This document shows positions 43,816-52,558 of a stretch of DNA of 58,053 bases, piece after piece (the stretch's first letter is position 1; the number at the start of each line of letters is the position of its first letter). The notes beneath the pieces are model-generated. The model worked only from the letters and a program-made list of their open reading frames with translations. It ran no database searches and was not told the origin of the DNA. The position numbers were made by a program, and so were the translations under genes. This DNA comes from a virus: positions 1-58,053 of the IMG/VR virus record IMGVR_UViG_3300032073_000034, one strand, 5' to 3'.

Positions 43816-44469
43816 ATGGGAGTTAAAGGAAGACCGAAGAAAAAGAAACCACCGATGTACACATACAGAGTTAAGTACGATGTTATAGGTTCAGCGGAAG
43901 GTACAGTATATATAACGCTTGAGAATGATGGTGAGTGGGATGTGCAAGATCCATCTAATCCACCTGCGGATATGATCCATAGGTTGAAGGAGACCATTGA
44001 GCAGAATGTGGAAGGTGATCAGAAGATATGCATCGACAATCCGTATGGTGGTATATCATATCACGAGGTTGAGGATGGTAACATAACGCCAGACTATGAA
44101 GATGCACAGGATGAGTGGACTTATTATCCATCCAATGTGGAGATCAAGGACTACGAAGTTGTCACTGATAGGATAGAACGAAGGACGCAGTCAGATCCAT
44201 TCGTAACTAGGATGGAAGTATATCACCCACTAAATCACAAGCTAGATGATTCAGCAGCCTATACAATTAAGGTAGGTAAGAATACAGTGAGGATATGGGC
44301 TGAGCCTAATCAACATACAAGGACTGAGATCGAGGGATCAGGTCTGAACTCAAGCGTAGTTAATAACATAATAGATAGTATAGCAGATGGGGACTTCAAG
44401 TTCCCAGGCTTTGAAGGTGAACACTCAGATACAGATAACATAAGGAGATTATATAATGGCATTCTATAA
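43816..44469 (+). CDS. Unknown protein between AAA+ and partner
   Basis: 217 aa from the ATG at 43816, just after the AAA+ stop. A basic N-terminus (MGVKGRPKKKKPPMY) is followed by repeated beta-strand patterns (TYRVKYDVIGSAEGTVYITL; AAYTIKVGKNTVRIWAEPN), probably two beta-rich domains. Conserved gene order with the ATPase suggests a substrate adaptor; no family recognised. Confidence 0.6.
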   Translation: MGVKGRPKKKKPPMYTYRVKYDVIGSAEGTVYITLENDGEWDVQDPSNPPADMIHRLKETIEQNVEGDQKICIDNPYGGISYHEVEDGNITPDYEDAQDEWTYYPSNVEIKDYEVVTDRIERRTQSDPFVTRMEVYHPLNHKLDDSAAYTIKVGKNTVRIWAEPNQHTRTEIEGSGLNSSVVNNIIDSIADGDFKFPGFEGEHSDTDNIRRLYNGIL

Positions 44470-45376
44470 AGCAGGGCATGAAACTTGTAGACGAGAGCTT
44501 GAAGATATCAAGCGTGGTGATACTGAATACACCTTAGTTCGTAGGCATAGTAAAAACTTCAGTGACTTCCTTACATTCTGTAAGGATCAACCCGATCTAT
44601 GCACATACTTCGAGAGTAGGAAGGAGGATAGATCTAGTAGGAGAGAGGAGGATGATGATGATAGTTGGACAGGTACACCGAACTATGCCAAGTGTCAGGA
44701 GCTAGCAGAGAATGGATGGTCTGATGGTCTTAAGTATGTCGAGGAGGTTCGAGAGAAGATGAGCCGAATTGTTGCATCCAAGATCAAAGCATTCCATCCT
44801 AGACTTGCTGATGCAGGTGACGAGATTGACATAGGTGCATTCGTAGAGGGTGACCCCGAACATTGGATTGAGTTCCACGAGATAGATAAGGATGGGCCAG
44901 GCGGTAAGATTGTGCGAGTGCTTGTTAATGTTGCAGTGTCATGTAGTGTTGACAAGAAGTACTTCATCCATCGTGGTGCAGCTGTTGTTGGATTGATGGA
45001 GGCACTGCAAAACTGTGGTTATTCTGTTGAGCTAACACTGCTGTCTACCACAGAGCATGGCAATCATATACATCAGTATGAGATACCAGTGAAGCGACCA
45101 GATGAACACCTTGATGGTGACCGCTGTTCATTCATGGTGATACATCCATCTATACTGAGACGCTTAGTGTTCTCTGCTAAAGAGCAAGAGGAAACTGATG
45201 ATTACACATCGGGCTATGGTATACCAACCGAGATTGTGGGTGCTACTGACAAGGACTTCGTGTTCGACAGGATGCATGGTGGTGATGACTTCGAGCCATT
45301 CGAGTCTGTCGAAAGCTCAGCTGACTATATGCTTAAGATGCTTGTCGATAGAGGATTGGTATCGGTAGAAGAATGA
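44456..45376 (+). CDS. DUF7192/vWA-like partner of AAA+ ATPase
   Basis: 306 aa; site AAGGAG. The C-terminal half (VLVNVAVSCSVDKKYFIHRG, AAVVGLMEALQNCGYSVELT) has the alternating strand-helix order of a vWA/Rossmann fold, but the metal site DxSxS is degenerate (NVAVSCS). Residues 60-75 are a charged linker (RREEDDDDSW). Seen together with a MoxR-like ATPase this looks like the receptor or scaffold partner. The DUF7192 label is from memory. Confidence 0.6.
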   Translation: MAFYKAGHETCRRELEDIKRGDTEYTLVRRHSKNFSDFLTFCKDQPDLCTYFESRKEDRSSRREEDDDDSWTGTPNYAKCQELAENGWSDGLKYVEEVREKMSRIVASKIKAFHPRLADAGDEIDIGAFVEGDPEHWIEFHEIDKDGPGGKIVRVLVNVAVSCSVDKKYFIHRGAAVVGLMEALQNCGYSVELTLLSTTEHGNHIHQYEIPVKRPDEHLDGDRCSFMVIHPSILRRLVFSAKEQEETDDYTSGYGIPTEIVGATDKDFVFDRMHGGDDFEPFESVESSADYMLKMLVDRGLVSVEE

Positions 45377-45594
45377 GAAACCTATTAATGAAAGTGTTTG
45401 GTAGTATATTGTTTGCTTGGTTCTTAAGGCTAGGCAAACTTTTCTACAACACGATAGCGATAAGAAGTGATGTGAGTGCGGCACACTTCGCCCATAGTGA
45501 TTGGGATATGTACCACTCAATGGAAGAGTACATCAGTGATGATGACTTCATAACAAACGATAAGCAAAAACAAAAACAAAAAACAAATGATTGA
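45373..45594 (+). CDS. Small hydrophobic-start protein
   Basis: 73 aa with a membrane-like first helix (MRNLLMKVFGSILFAWFLRL) and a soluble, acidic then basic tail (KQKQKQKTND). Overlaps the preceding stop by 4 nt. May be a membrane anchor for the preceding proteins; not recognised. Confidence 0.55.
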   Translation: MRNLLMKVFGSILFAWFLRLGKLFYNTIAIRSDVSAAHFAHSDWDMYHSMEEYISDDDFITNDKQKQKQKTND

Positions 45595-46210
45595 TTTAAG
45601 TGACCTACAAGGTGGCGGTGGTAAGAAACCTGCCAAGAAGAAACAAGACAAACCCTTACTTAATGGTGTGACCGCCGATGTGGTGGACATATTCTGCCAA
45701 GGTAATGGCATAAAGAAAGAGGGTGAAGCATTAAAGAAGCAACCTGAAGCAGAGATTAAGGAAGCATACCTAGATGAATTATTCCATAGGAATGCAGGGG
45801 TAGCTGAAGCAGCCAAAACATTCCAAGCTTCTGGATCTGCACCTCAAGATAGAGTTACTGTATATCACAGCTCAGCTTGGGCGAGGGCAGTATTACAGGA
45901 TGGCACTGAGGCAGACCCGAAGGGTGAAGCAAAGCTCAGGGCATTGAAGGATATAACCGACAAGAAATTCAACAAGTGTTTCGAGGAGCATTTGGAAATC
46001 AAGATGGACACAGGTGAAGTACCTAAGGGTCTTCGTGATGAGTTCATTCTGGATATGATTGCTGTACTTAATAAGTATAACCAAGCACATACTCTCCGAA
46101 AGATACTGAAACTGACACCTGCATTTGAGGCAGGGAGGTATGAGTTGCTTAGCCCATCTCAAAACCTGCAAGTCAATCAGCATATGCCAATCAGCGTTAT
46201 CTGCAAATGA
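45587..46210 (+). CDS. Hypothetical protein
   Basis: 207 aa. A Gly/Lys/Pro-rich start (LQGGGGKKPAKKKQDKPLL) is followed by helices (EIKEAYLDELFHRNAGVAEA) and a compact C-terminal part (LDMIAVLNKYNQAHTLRKIL). Coupled by overlap at both ends. No family recognised. Confidence 0.55.
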   Translation: MIDLSDLQGGGGKKPAKKKQDKPLLNGVTADVVDIFCQGNGIKKEGEALKKQPEAEIKEAYLDELFHRNAGVAEAAKTFQASGSAPQDRVTVYHSSAWARAVLQDGTEADPKGEAKLRALKDITDKKFNKCFEEHLEIKMDTGEVPKGLRDEFILDMIAVLNKYNQAHTLRKILKLTPAFEAGRYELLSPSQNLQVNQHMPISVICK

Positions 46211-46494
46211 GTATATACGAAGGAGTAATGGACTGCTATGGTGTCGAGTCATTCGTGCCTAAAGAAAAAGCAGATGGATTTCTGAAGATCAGAGCAATGG
46301 CAAACGCACAGCGTCATGCCTTATTCTATCAGGTGGATCTGACTGATGACGAGAAGAAGCAGGTTGATGAATACCTTGCCGACCAAGATTGGGAGAAGGC
46401 TTGTGTGTATATAAAGAACAAGCAGACCTTTGTTAATCATGGGCCAGGCAAAGATAAACTAATACCCAACAAGGAACTAGATCCTTGGGGATGA
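46207..46494 (+). CDS. Hypothetical protein
   Basis: 95 aa (MSIYEGVMDCYGVESFVPKE). ATGA overlaps at the start; ends VNHGPGKDKLIPNKELDPWG. Mostly helical. Not recognised. Confidence 0.55.
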   Translation: MSIYEGVMDCYGVESFVPKEKADGFLKIRAMANAQRHALFYQVDLTDDEKKQVDEYLADQDWEKACVYIKNKQTFVNHGPGKDKLIPNKELDPWG

Positions 46495-46535
46495 AGAAGA
46501 TACCAATAAAGAAACTACTATGGAGGGCAGTAACT

Positions 46536-46910
46536 ATGTCATTTGAACACGCATTTGAACACCTTGAGGTGGAGCATAACAATAAATACTATTCAGTGTT
46601 TGGTTGCTTGGAGATTGAACCCGAAGACAATTCATTCTCGTATGATTATGGAGAGCAGACCAACCTAACACATGATCCTGGCACAAGCTTTGACATAGAG
46701 AATGTTGTCATTGATTGCATCAAGGATGAAGATGATAAAGATATTGAACTAACCAAAGGTACACTGCTGGATTTTGCAGATATCATAAAGGATTGGTTCA
46801 ATGAAAACGGATACGATTCACTGATGGCTACTCTTAATAGCCACATTGAATCAGCGAAAGAAGAAGCAGCAATTGCTAGATATGAATCACAAATGGAGGA
46901 CGACAGATGA
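46536..46910 (+). CDS. Hypothetical acidic protein
   Basis: 124 aa from the ATG at 46536 with GGAGGG 8 nt upstream. An alternative ATG at 46491 makes an ATGA overlap with the previous stop but has no ribosome site. Acidic and mixed (YYSVFGCLEIEPEDNSFSYD; KGTLLDFADIIKDWFNENGY). Not recognised. Confidence 0.55.
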   Translation: MSFEHAFEHLEVEHNNKYYSVFGCLEIEPEDNSFSYDYGEQTNLTHDPGTSFDIENVVIDCIKDEDDKDIELTKGTLLDFADIIKDWFNENGYDSLMATLNSHIESAKEEAAIARYESQMEDDR

Positions 46911-47563
46911 TAACAGAACTATCTAAGATACGAGGAATTATCCCACCATCATACCCTGCACGACCACATAAAGGTGGCGTGCCTTTGGGTGTTGCATGGA
47001 AACAAATGAACCACAAAGAGATTGTATATACACCAAAGTATAATGGTTGGCGTGTGCTACTTAATGTACCGACAGGTGTGTGCTACAATCGGAAGCTTGA
47101 GCTACTAACAATAGGTGATGAGTTCAAGGAAGCTATATACAAGATACAGAAATGTTGCCCTCAAGATATAGAGTGGCTTGATTGCGAGGGGTTAGAGCGA
47201 AGGCATGGTATAGGTAAGGGTACATTAATTGTGCTAGACTTTATACCTACTCCTGTTGTTCAGCATGAAGCACTTGACATATCCTATGAGGATAGGCAGT
47301 CGGTACTTGGTGTTGCTTTGCATAAGGTTAACGACCTTGATGTAATGTCCAAGCCATCTGAAGATTCAGTATACTTCGCACCTCATTTCAATAGTGATGA
47401 GGTTAGGGTGCTTAACTCAATGCTTAAATCTCGCAATGAGAAATGGGATGCCGAGTTCTATGAGGGGTGGGTTGGCGTAAAAGCTAGCAGTAAGTATCCG
47501 CTTCAGCTAGTTGGTGACGACAAGAAAGCTTTGCATTGGACAAAGCACAGATGGGATAGTTGA
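46907..47563 (+). CDS. Minimal ATP-dependent DNA/RNA ligase domain
   Basis: 218 aa. Nucleotidyltransferase motifs in order: I = KYNGWR at 44-49 (Lys44 the adenylation site), III = DIEWLDCEGL, IIIa = LIVLDFI, IV = EGWVGVK, V = LHWTKHRW. No room for a full OB domain, so it is a nucleotidyltransferase core only. Such enzymes seal nicks or act as RNA ligases. Coupled to the upstream gene by ATGA and placed directly before a helicase, so a repair or replication role is likely. Confidence 0.75.
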   Translation: MITELSKIRGIIPPSYPARPHKGGVPLGVAWKQMNHKEIVYTPKYNGWRVLLNVPTGVCYNRKLELLTIGDEFKEAIYKIQKCCPQDIEWLDCEGLERRHGIGKGTLIVLDFIPTPVVQHEALDISYEDRQSVLGVALHKVNDLDVMSKPSEDSVYFAPHFNSDEVRVLNSMLKSRNEKWDAEFYEGWVGVKASSKYPLQLVGDDKKALHWTKHRWDS

Positions 47564-47564
47564 T

Positions 47565-47936
47565 ATGTGGTTACTTACACCTCAAGGTATGCTGAGTTGC
47601 ACTGAGTATCCTAAAGACTCTGACTACATACAGGTCAGAGCAAGGGATAAGAAGCAACTATTAGCATGGATAAGAAAAGTAGATGTTGATATTGAGTATG
47701 ACAGCAAGGATGTAATTGAGAATCCAAGAAAGGATTATCAGTTTAGGGTAATAGTAAAGCGTGATCTGTTTGCAGACTGGATGTGCAGATACGCAGGGAA
47801 TATAAACTATACAAACTTCAAGACCAAAGCTACGAACGAGAATGGATATGGTGATTATGTGAGGATGCTTGGTAGGATATGGGAAGATGGTATGGAAACA
47901 CTAGGACAAAACAAGGAGGAATATTGGGGACAATGA
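47565..47936 (+). CDS. Hypothetical protein
   Basis: 123 aa from the ATG at 47565 (MWLLTPQGMLSCTEYPKDSD), one nucleotide after the ligase stop. Mixed, with basic strands (KDYQFRVIVKRDLFADWMCR). Its stop overlaps the helicase start as ATGA. Perhaps an accessory of the ligase or helicase; not recognised. Confidence 0.55.
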   Translation: MWLLTPQGMLSCTEYPKDSDYIQVRARDKKQLLAWIRKVDVDIEYDSKDVIENPRKDYQFRVIVKRDLFADWMCRYAGNINYTNFKTKATNENGYGDYVRMLGRIWEDGMETLGQNKEEYWGQ

Positions 47937-50458
47937 GTTATGACTTAAGCATTAGGAGAGACGGCACACTTAGCGTAAGCGAAGTTCGCCTTTCGAGTTT
48001 AAATAAATGGCAACATATCAATGTGTTGCGCAGGTTGAAGGACGAAACACCTGTGGCTTTGTTAACCGAAAGCCATAGTAGATCGGCAATGAAAGATGCA
48101 TTGCGATTGAGTGATGAAGGTGAAGTTAATATCGAACCTCTTGCTAGGGAAGGAATCAATGCTTCACTTAAGCAGGGTGAAGAATACAATGCACCGATAA
48201 GACCGCCGACAGATCAGGAGTTGGTGGCATATGCCGATGAGCTAGGTAAGCTTAAATGCATTACGCAGTTTGGTGAAGGTGAAGGTATATCACTGCAAGT
48301 AGGTAAAGAGTATGACATAAGGACAGGGTCAACTCAGTTCACAGAAAGGTTTACTCGTAAGAAACCCTACTATGATGAGGAAGAGGGCGTGATGAAAGTC
48401 ATCGAGCATACCTGTGAACTAACAGGTGTGGATAGGTATATCAGAATGATGGATGATGATGGTCAGTATCACTTCTTCAGAGATAGACCTGGCAAGCATG
48501 AGAACCAACACCATGAGTCTGAACTATGGAGATACTTCAGTAAGCCCGAAGTTAAGACAGTAAAGGAAGCATCCCCTAAGAAGTATGAAGAGAATCTGCT
48601 AGAGATGTCAGCATTCGAGGCGATGGCAGGCTTCCAATACTATGAGGGACAGCGTGATTACTATGCAAGAATGGGCATCAAGGACTATGGACTTGTGGCG
48701 GCTGATGTTGGCACGGGTAAGACACTTGGTGCATTAACCCTTGCTTGGCTTAAAAAAGCAGAGCGTATACTTATCATGGCTCCAAAGGGTACTGTTGAGA
48801 ATGAGATGGGTGATAAGCAGGAGTTTGATCCTGCTCAATGGGTGGGTGAGATCCAAAAGTTCTGCCCGTATTACCCTGTACGAACCCTGTTCAATGCTGA
48901 TGATTACAAGAAAGCATATGCTGAGCGTGATGAAGATGGCAAGCTACCAAGTGGTATATATATTACATACCCATCAGCATTCCTTCGCAACAACGCACTT
49001 GAATGCCAGCCTGGAACATGGAAGAAGAAGACTTCAGTGCAAAGAGAATATGACTTCAGGGATAGGATGAAGATGGATACTAAGTTCGACCATGATGGTG
49101 ATCATTTTTGGCGTGGTCTTGGTATGTCTGACAAGAGGACAGGCATTCAGTGTATCGCTAAGCCTTCACTTGCTACTCAATGCGGTAGTCATTTTGATAT
49201 GGTCATCATAGATGAGGCACACTTAATGCGTTCACTGCATTCAATTCAAACCAAAACCTTACTTAAGTTACAACCAAGATATAAGTTCTGTCTGTCTGCT
49301 ACACCAATACCAAATCAGGTTACAAACATATTCCCTATACTTGGATGGCTCTCTGTTCCTGAGTGGTACATGGGGGACAAGAGGAACGCAGCATTCCCCT
49401 ATTCTATTAATGAGCATAGTCAGTTCGAGAGGCAGTTCATGTCGCAAGAGTTTGACAGCTCGGAAGAGAAGAAGAGGAAGCGTGAAGATCCTAATTGGAA
49501 TGGCAGAATTAAATCCAACTCTGCTGTAATATCCTCACCATCTAGGTTACTCAAGTTAATCAAGCCTATACTTGCATACATTGGTAAGGAGGAATGCAAT
49601 CCCGACATTGTAAAATGTAATGTGCAGGACATCAGAGTGCCAATGGGTGCTGAGCAGATGGCTCTGTATGCTAAGTATATCAATAGGAAAATGTTTGTGC
49701 CGAAGGATATACCCAAGAAGGAGAGACGCGAGAAACAGAATGCACTTATGGCTGCCGCATTACGGCAGACTAATGCACTGCGTTCTATATGTGCCTCACC
49801 AAAGGATGGGTTCAAAGGTATCAAGGATGAGGATGTTGATATCTGCACTAGTAACTTCAACCCTAAGATAGTTACTGCATTAGAAATAGTTAAGCAGAAT
49901 CTAGATAAGGGAGAGCAGACTGTTATTGTATATGCTAGAACAGGACAGGGTAATGAGCTTGCCTCTAGGTTATCCCATGCTGGCGTTAAGTTTAGCAGGA
50001 TTGATGGTACGCAAAGTAAGCACGCCGTAGAATCATCCCACTTTAAGAAAGGTAACACTAAGGTTATGCTCATGGGTATAAGTTGCGCGCAAGCTTACAG
50101 CTTTGAGAATTGCCCTAACCTTATAGTTACATCATTGGATTGGGGATACGGAACATTGTATCAAGCACTTGGTCGCATCTATAGACTGAACTCACCGAAG
50201 GAATGCAATGTATATGTGTTGCTATTCGAGAACACTATCGAGGAAGCCATCTTCGATAGGGTATCAACTAAACAGGATGCGGCTACGCTGTGCTTACATG
50301 GCAAAAGAATTGATAAGGATTACAAACAAATGGATGCAAGTGAGGTACTTGCTGAACATATAATAAGCTTCACCAATAATGGTAGAGCTAAACCAGAGTC
50401 AGTATGCGAGCTTGAATGGGATAAGCTAAGCACTGCAATTAAGGAGGCAAATGTATAA
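47933..50458 (+). CDS. SNF2-type DNA helicase/translocase
   Basis: 841 aa from the ATG at 47933. Residues 1-225 are a non-helicase N-terminal region. Helicase motifs: Walker A near 257-265 (ADVGTGKTL), DEAH near 427 (VIIDEAHLM), SAT near 454 (FCLSATPIPNQ), and motif VI near 744 (YQALGRIYRL), all in the SF2/SNF2 order with a long insertion between lobes. It would translocate on duplex DNA in replication, recombination or repair. Confidence 0.85.
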   Translation: MSYDLSIRRDGTLSVSEVRLSSLNKWQHINVLRRLKDETPVALLTESHSRSAMKDALRLSDEGEVNIEPLAREGINASLKQGEEYNAPIRPPTDQELVAYADELGKLKCITQFGEGEGISLQVGKEYDIRTGSTQFTERFTRKKPYYDEEEGVMKVIEHTCELTGVDRYIRMMDDDGQYHFFRDRPGKHENQHHESELWRYFSKPEVKTVKEASPKKYEENLLEMSAFEAMAGFQYYEGQRDYYARMGIKDYGLVAADVGTGKTLGALTLAWLKKAERILIMAPKGTVENEMGDKQEFDPAQWVGEIQKFCPYYPVRTLFNADDYKKAYAERDEDGKLPSGIYITYPSAFLRNNALECQPGTWKKKTSVQREYDFRDRMKMDTKFDHDGDHFWRGLGMSDKRTGIQCIAKPSLATQCGSHFDMVIIDEAHLMRSLHSIQTKTLLKLQPRYKFCLSATPIPNQVTNIFPILGWLSVPEWYMGDKRNAAFPYSINEHSQFERQFMSQEFDSSEEKKRKREDPNWNGRIKSNSAVISSPSRLLKLIKPILAYIGKEECNPDIVKCNVQDIRVPMGAEQMALYAKYINRKMFVPKDIPKKERREKQNALMAAALRQTNALRSICASPKDGFKGIKDEDVDICTSNFNPKIVTALEIVKQNLDKGEQTVIVYARTGQGNELASRLSHAGVKFSRIDGTQSKHAVESSHFKKGNTKVMLMGISCAQAYSFENCPNLIVTSLDWGYGTLYQALGRIYRLNSPKECNVYVLLFENTIEEAIFDRVSTKQDAATLCLHGKRIDKDYKQMDASEVLAEHIISFTNNGRAKPESVCELEWDKLSTAIKEANV

Positions 50459-51369
50459 TGGGAGATAAGATAGATAACGATGAACCTGAGTGGCCTTGGG
50501 GTTTCTTTAACACCGAGTATAGAGAATGGGCAGAGCATAATCGTGCTGCCAATACTGCTGAGTCACAAGGTAGTGCAATTAAAAAATGGATATCCGAATA
50601 CCTAGATGTAAGGCATAAGCTTAATGACATTAAACCAGAAGATGTTAGCAAGTATATCAATGCTAATGATGGCGTTGGTTTATCACAGCGTAAGTTTAGG
50701 CTTGCGTCTGTCAGCTCGTTCCTGTCGTTGGCTAAGTCTCGTGGGTACTGCAAGGGTAATGTAGCTGAAAAGCTCAGGGTAAACATGAAGAAGCTTACGA
50801 CCAAGCAAAAGGAGAAGAGACTAAAGATTCCTTTCTCAAGGAAGGAGTTTCAGTATGTGCAACTTCACCTGCATGATATGCAGCATCGTGGAAACAATAG
50901 GTTCTGGCACTATGCAACCACTCTGTCCTATTGGACGGGGCTTAGGTTGATAGATTGCGCAAGCCTAGAGTGGGAGGATGTGATGGCTGTCGATAATCAC
51001 TTAGTGGTGTGGACAGCCAAGGCAGGTGACAAGAATCATGCAAGGGTTGCCCTTCCGTTAAAGCATGAGATGCTTGGTGGTGGTCAGCTTATTGATGTGT
51101 TTAATGGATTGCTTGATTTGTATGACCCAGAGTGTCCACACATCTGGCCTAAACAGGAGATGATGATGAACGATGTAAAGAAAAGATCGCTATTACCTCA
51201 AGAGTATATCCGTAATCTAAGAAGGATTAAGATCATGGATAAATCTTTTCACTGCCTCCGTCATTCATTTGTTACTCGGCTTCGCAAGAACAAGGTATCA
51301 CTTGAGGACATTGGTAAGTTGGTAGCACATACCTCAACAGGAACTACGGAAGTATACGACCATGCATGA
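50458..51369 (+). CDS. int: Tyrosine recombinase / integrase
   Basis: 303 aa; site AAGGAGG and TAATG overlap with the helicase stop. N-terminal SAM-like domain (about 25-115), then catalytic core: Arg near 163 (TGLRLIDCASLEW), Lys near 182-186 (TAKAGDKN), HxxR near 265-268 (HCLRHSF), His near 290 (GKLVAHTSTGT) and Tyr near 299 (VYDHA). All key residues are present. It may integrate the phage, resolve genome multimers or act on a phage-borne site; the gene-free stretch just downstream could hold the recombination site. Confidence 0.9.
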   Translation: MGDKIDNDEPEWPWGFFNTEYREWAEHNRAANTAESQGSAIKKWISEYLDVRHKLNDIKPEDVSKYINANDGVGLSQRKFRLASVSSFLSLAKSRGYCKGNVAEKLRVNMKKLTTKQKEKRLKIPFSRKEFQYVQLHLHDMQHRGNNRFWHYATTLSYWTGLRLIDCASLEWEDVMAVDNHLVVWTAKAGDKNHARVALPLKHEMLGGGQLIDVFNGLLDLYDPECPHIWPKQEMMMNDVKKRSLLPQEYIRNLRRIKIMDKSFHCLRHSFVTRLRKNKVSLEDIGKLVAHTSTGTTEVYDHA

Positions 51370-51568
51370 TGAAGATTTAATGGAGCAGGCACTGCACTGC
51401 TTTGAGAAAAGAGCAAGGCGTAAGTTCTTGCAAGGAGTAAAGGAACATAATCCAGATGGCAACAAAGGACTTGAGAAGATGACACTCAGACAAAAGGTTC
51501 AAGCTTGCCAGGAAGAAGTTATGGACTTGTGGTTTTACTTAGCCTCTATAGAACAAGAGGACGAATGA
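51362..51568 (+). CDS. Small MazG-like helical protein
   Basis: 68 aa overlapping the recombinase end by 8 nt. Helical, with TLRQKVQACQEEVMDLWFYL, where E-E-x-x-D recalls the metal-binding helix of MazG-type NTP pyrophosphohydrolases. Only one such helix is seen, so enzymatic activity is uncertain. Confidence 0.5.
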   Translation: MHDEDLMEQALHCFEKRARRKFLQGVKEHNPDGNKGLEKMTLRQKVQACQEEVMDLWFYLASIEQEDE

Positions 51569-51933
51569 CTTTTGCGTAATGAGTCAGGGGCATAAGAACA
51601 AGTACGACTGACACGGGATGTGTTCCTCCGAACAGATATTGCATCCTAGAAGGGATAAAGCTTTGTCAGAAGCCCAACCTGCTTGATGCCTTTGGCTTTG
51701 TAGCAACATGACAAGGGGGTTTTGATTTGACCTCCCTCCTCTCCTCTTATTGGGGGGAGAGGAAAACTTTTTAAGACTCCGCTAGCCCCTTGGAGGTGGA
51801 CAGCGTGGTTCAGTGCTGTGAAAGGATATACCAGCCGCTCGGTGAGTAGACCATAAGCGATCCAAGTTGGGGGATCTCATATGAAAGATGAACGACTCAA
51901 CTACCAATCAGTACATAACACCATGACATAACT
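51569..51933. other. Gene-free structured stretch after the recombinase
   Basis: 365 nt without a reading frame of interest. Left part to about 51735 contains several short inverted words; then the stem 51738-51762 with T5; then CAGC/GCTG and GATCC/GGATC hairpins (about 51804-51874). Could be a small RNA, the recombinase target region (attP), or both. No tRNA-like end was found. Confidence 0.5.
51738..51772 (+). terminator. Terminator-like hairpin
   Basis: CCTCTCCTC pairs with GGGGAGAGG (nine pairs, one U-G) over a 7-nt loop, followed by AAAAC and T5. Likely 3' end for the long rightward operon or for an RNA made from the preceding stretch. Confidence 0.6.
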
Positions 51934-52362
51934 ATGCAAACATTCTTACCTTACCCAGACTTTTACGACTCACATATGTGCCTCGATAAGAGTAGGCTGG
52001 GTAATCAAGTATATCGTGAGGGTCTCACCCTTCTCAATGGGGGGTGGGGCAATCATCCCGTATCTAAGATGTGGGTAGATTACAAACCTGCACTCGCACT
52101 GTACTGCTTAGCAGGTGCTTTAGCCATGAAGGATCGTGGCTGGTATTCTGAGGAAGTAACCAATCGATGGATGGATCGGTTCAGCAGTGTGTATAGACAG
52201 CTAGAAGAGGCAATACCTTTTGAGTATCCACCTTGGCTAGGTAATATGCAACTGCACATGAGTCACCGATCAAACCTAATCAGGAAAGACCCTGAGTGGT
52301 ATGGTCAGTTCGGGTGGAAGGTAGGCCCAGGATGGGACTACTGGTGGCCTAGCGTCTGTTAG
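51934..52362 (+). CDS. Pyrimidine dimer DNA glycosylase-like (MSMEG_6728 family)
   Basis: 142 aa. MQTFLPYPDFYDSHMCLDKS, then RLGNQVYREGLTLLNG, GNHPVSKMWVDYKPALALYC, PPWLGNMQLHMSHRSNLIRK and GWKVGP are the block order of the Pyr_excise/MSMEG_6728 family, related to T4 endonuclease V. It would repair UV damage in phage DNA by base excision. Last gene of the rightward arm before convergent genes. Confidence 0.8.
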   Translation: MQTFLPYPDFYDSHMCLDKSRLGNQVYREGLTLLNGGWGNHPVSKMWVDYKPALALYCLAGALAMKDRGWYSEEVTNRWMDRFSSVYRQLEEAIPFEYPPWLGNMQLHMSHRSNLIRKDPEWYGQFGWKVGPGWDYWWPSVC

Positions 52363-52534
52363 GGTTATGTGCAGGAGGATTGATCTTATCAGACAGTAAC
52401 TTCAGAAGAAGTTCTTGTTCCCCCTTGCTGAGGTCTTTTGATATTTGTCCCATCAACACCCTTGGCCCTGGTAACTTTGGCTTTTCAGTTTTTGGTTGGT
52501 TATCACTCATAAGTTTTTTAAGTATGTTCTTCAT
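52349..52534 (-). CDS. Small hypothetical protein
   Basis: 61 aa, basic (MKNILKKLMSDNQPKTEKPK; KGEQELLLKLLSDKINPP). Overlaps the convergent glycosylase gene by 14 nt. Last gene of the leftward cassette. Not recognised. Confidence 0.5.
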   Translation of the reverse strand: MKNILKKLMSDNQPKTEKPKLPGPRVLMGQISKDLSKGEQELLLKLLSDKINPPAHNPNRR

Positions 52535-52558
52535 TGTATATCAGTGCAAGATTTATTT

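Noticed and set aside
49420-50073. 217-codon leftward frame opposite the SNF2 helicase
   Set aside because: Antisense shadow covering conserved helicase motifs on the other strand; Leu/Ser-rich, no ribosome site.
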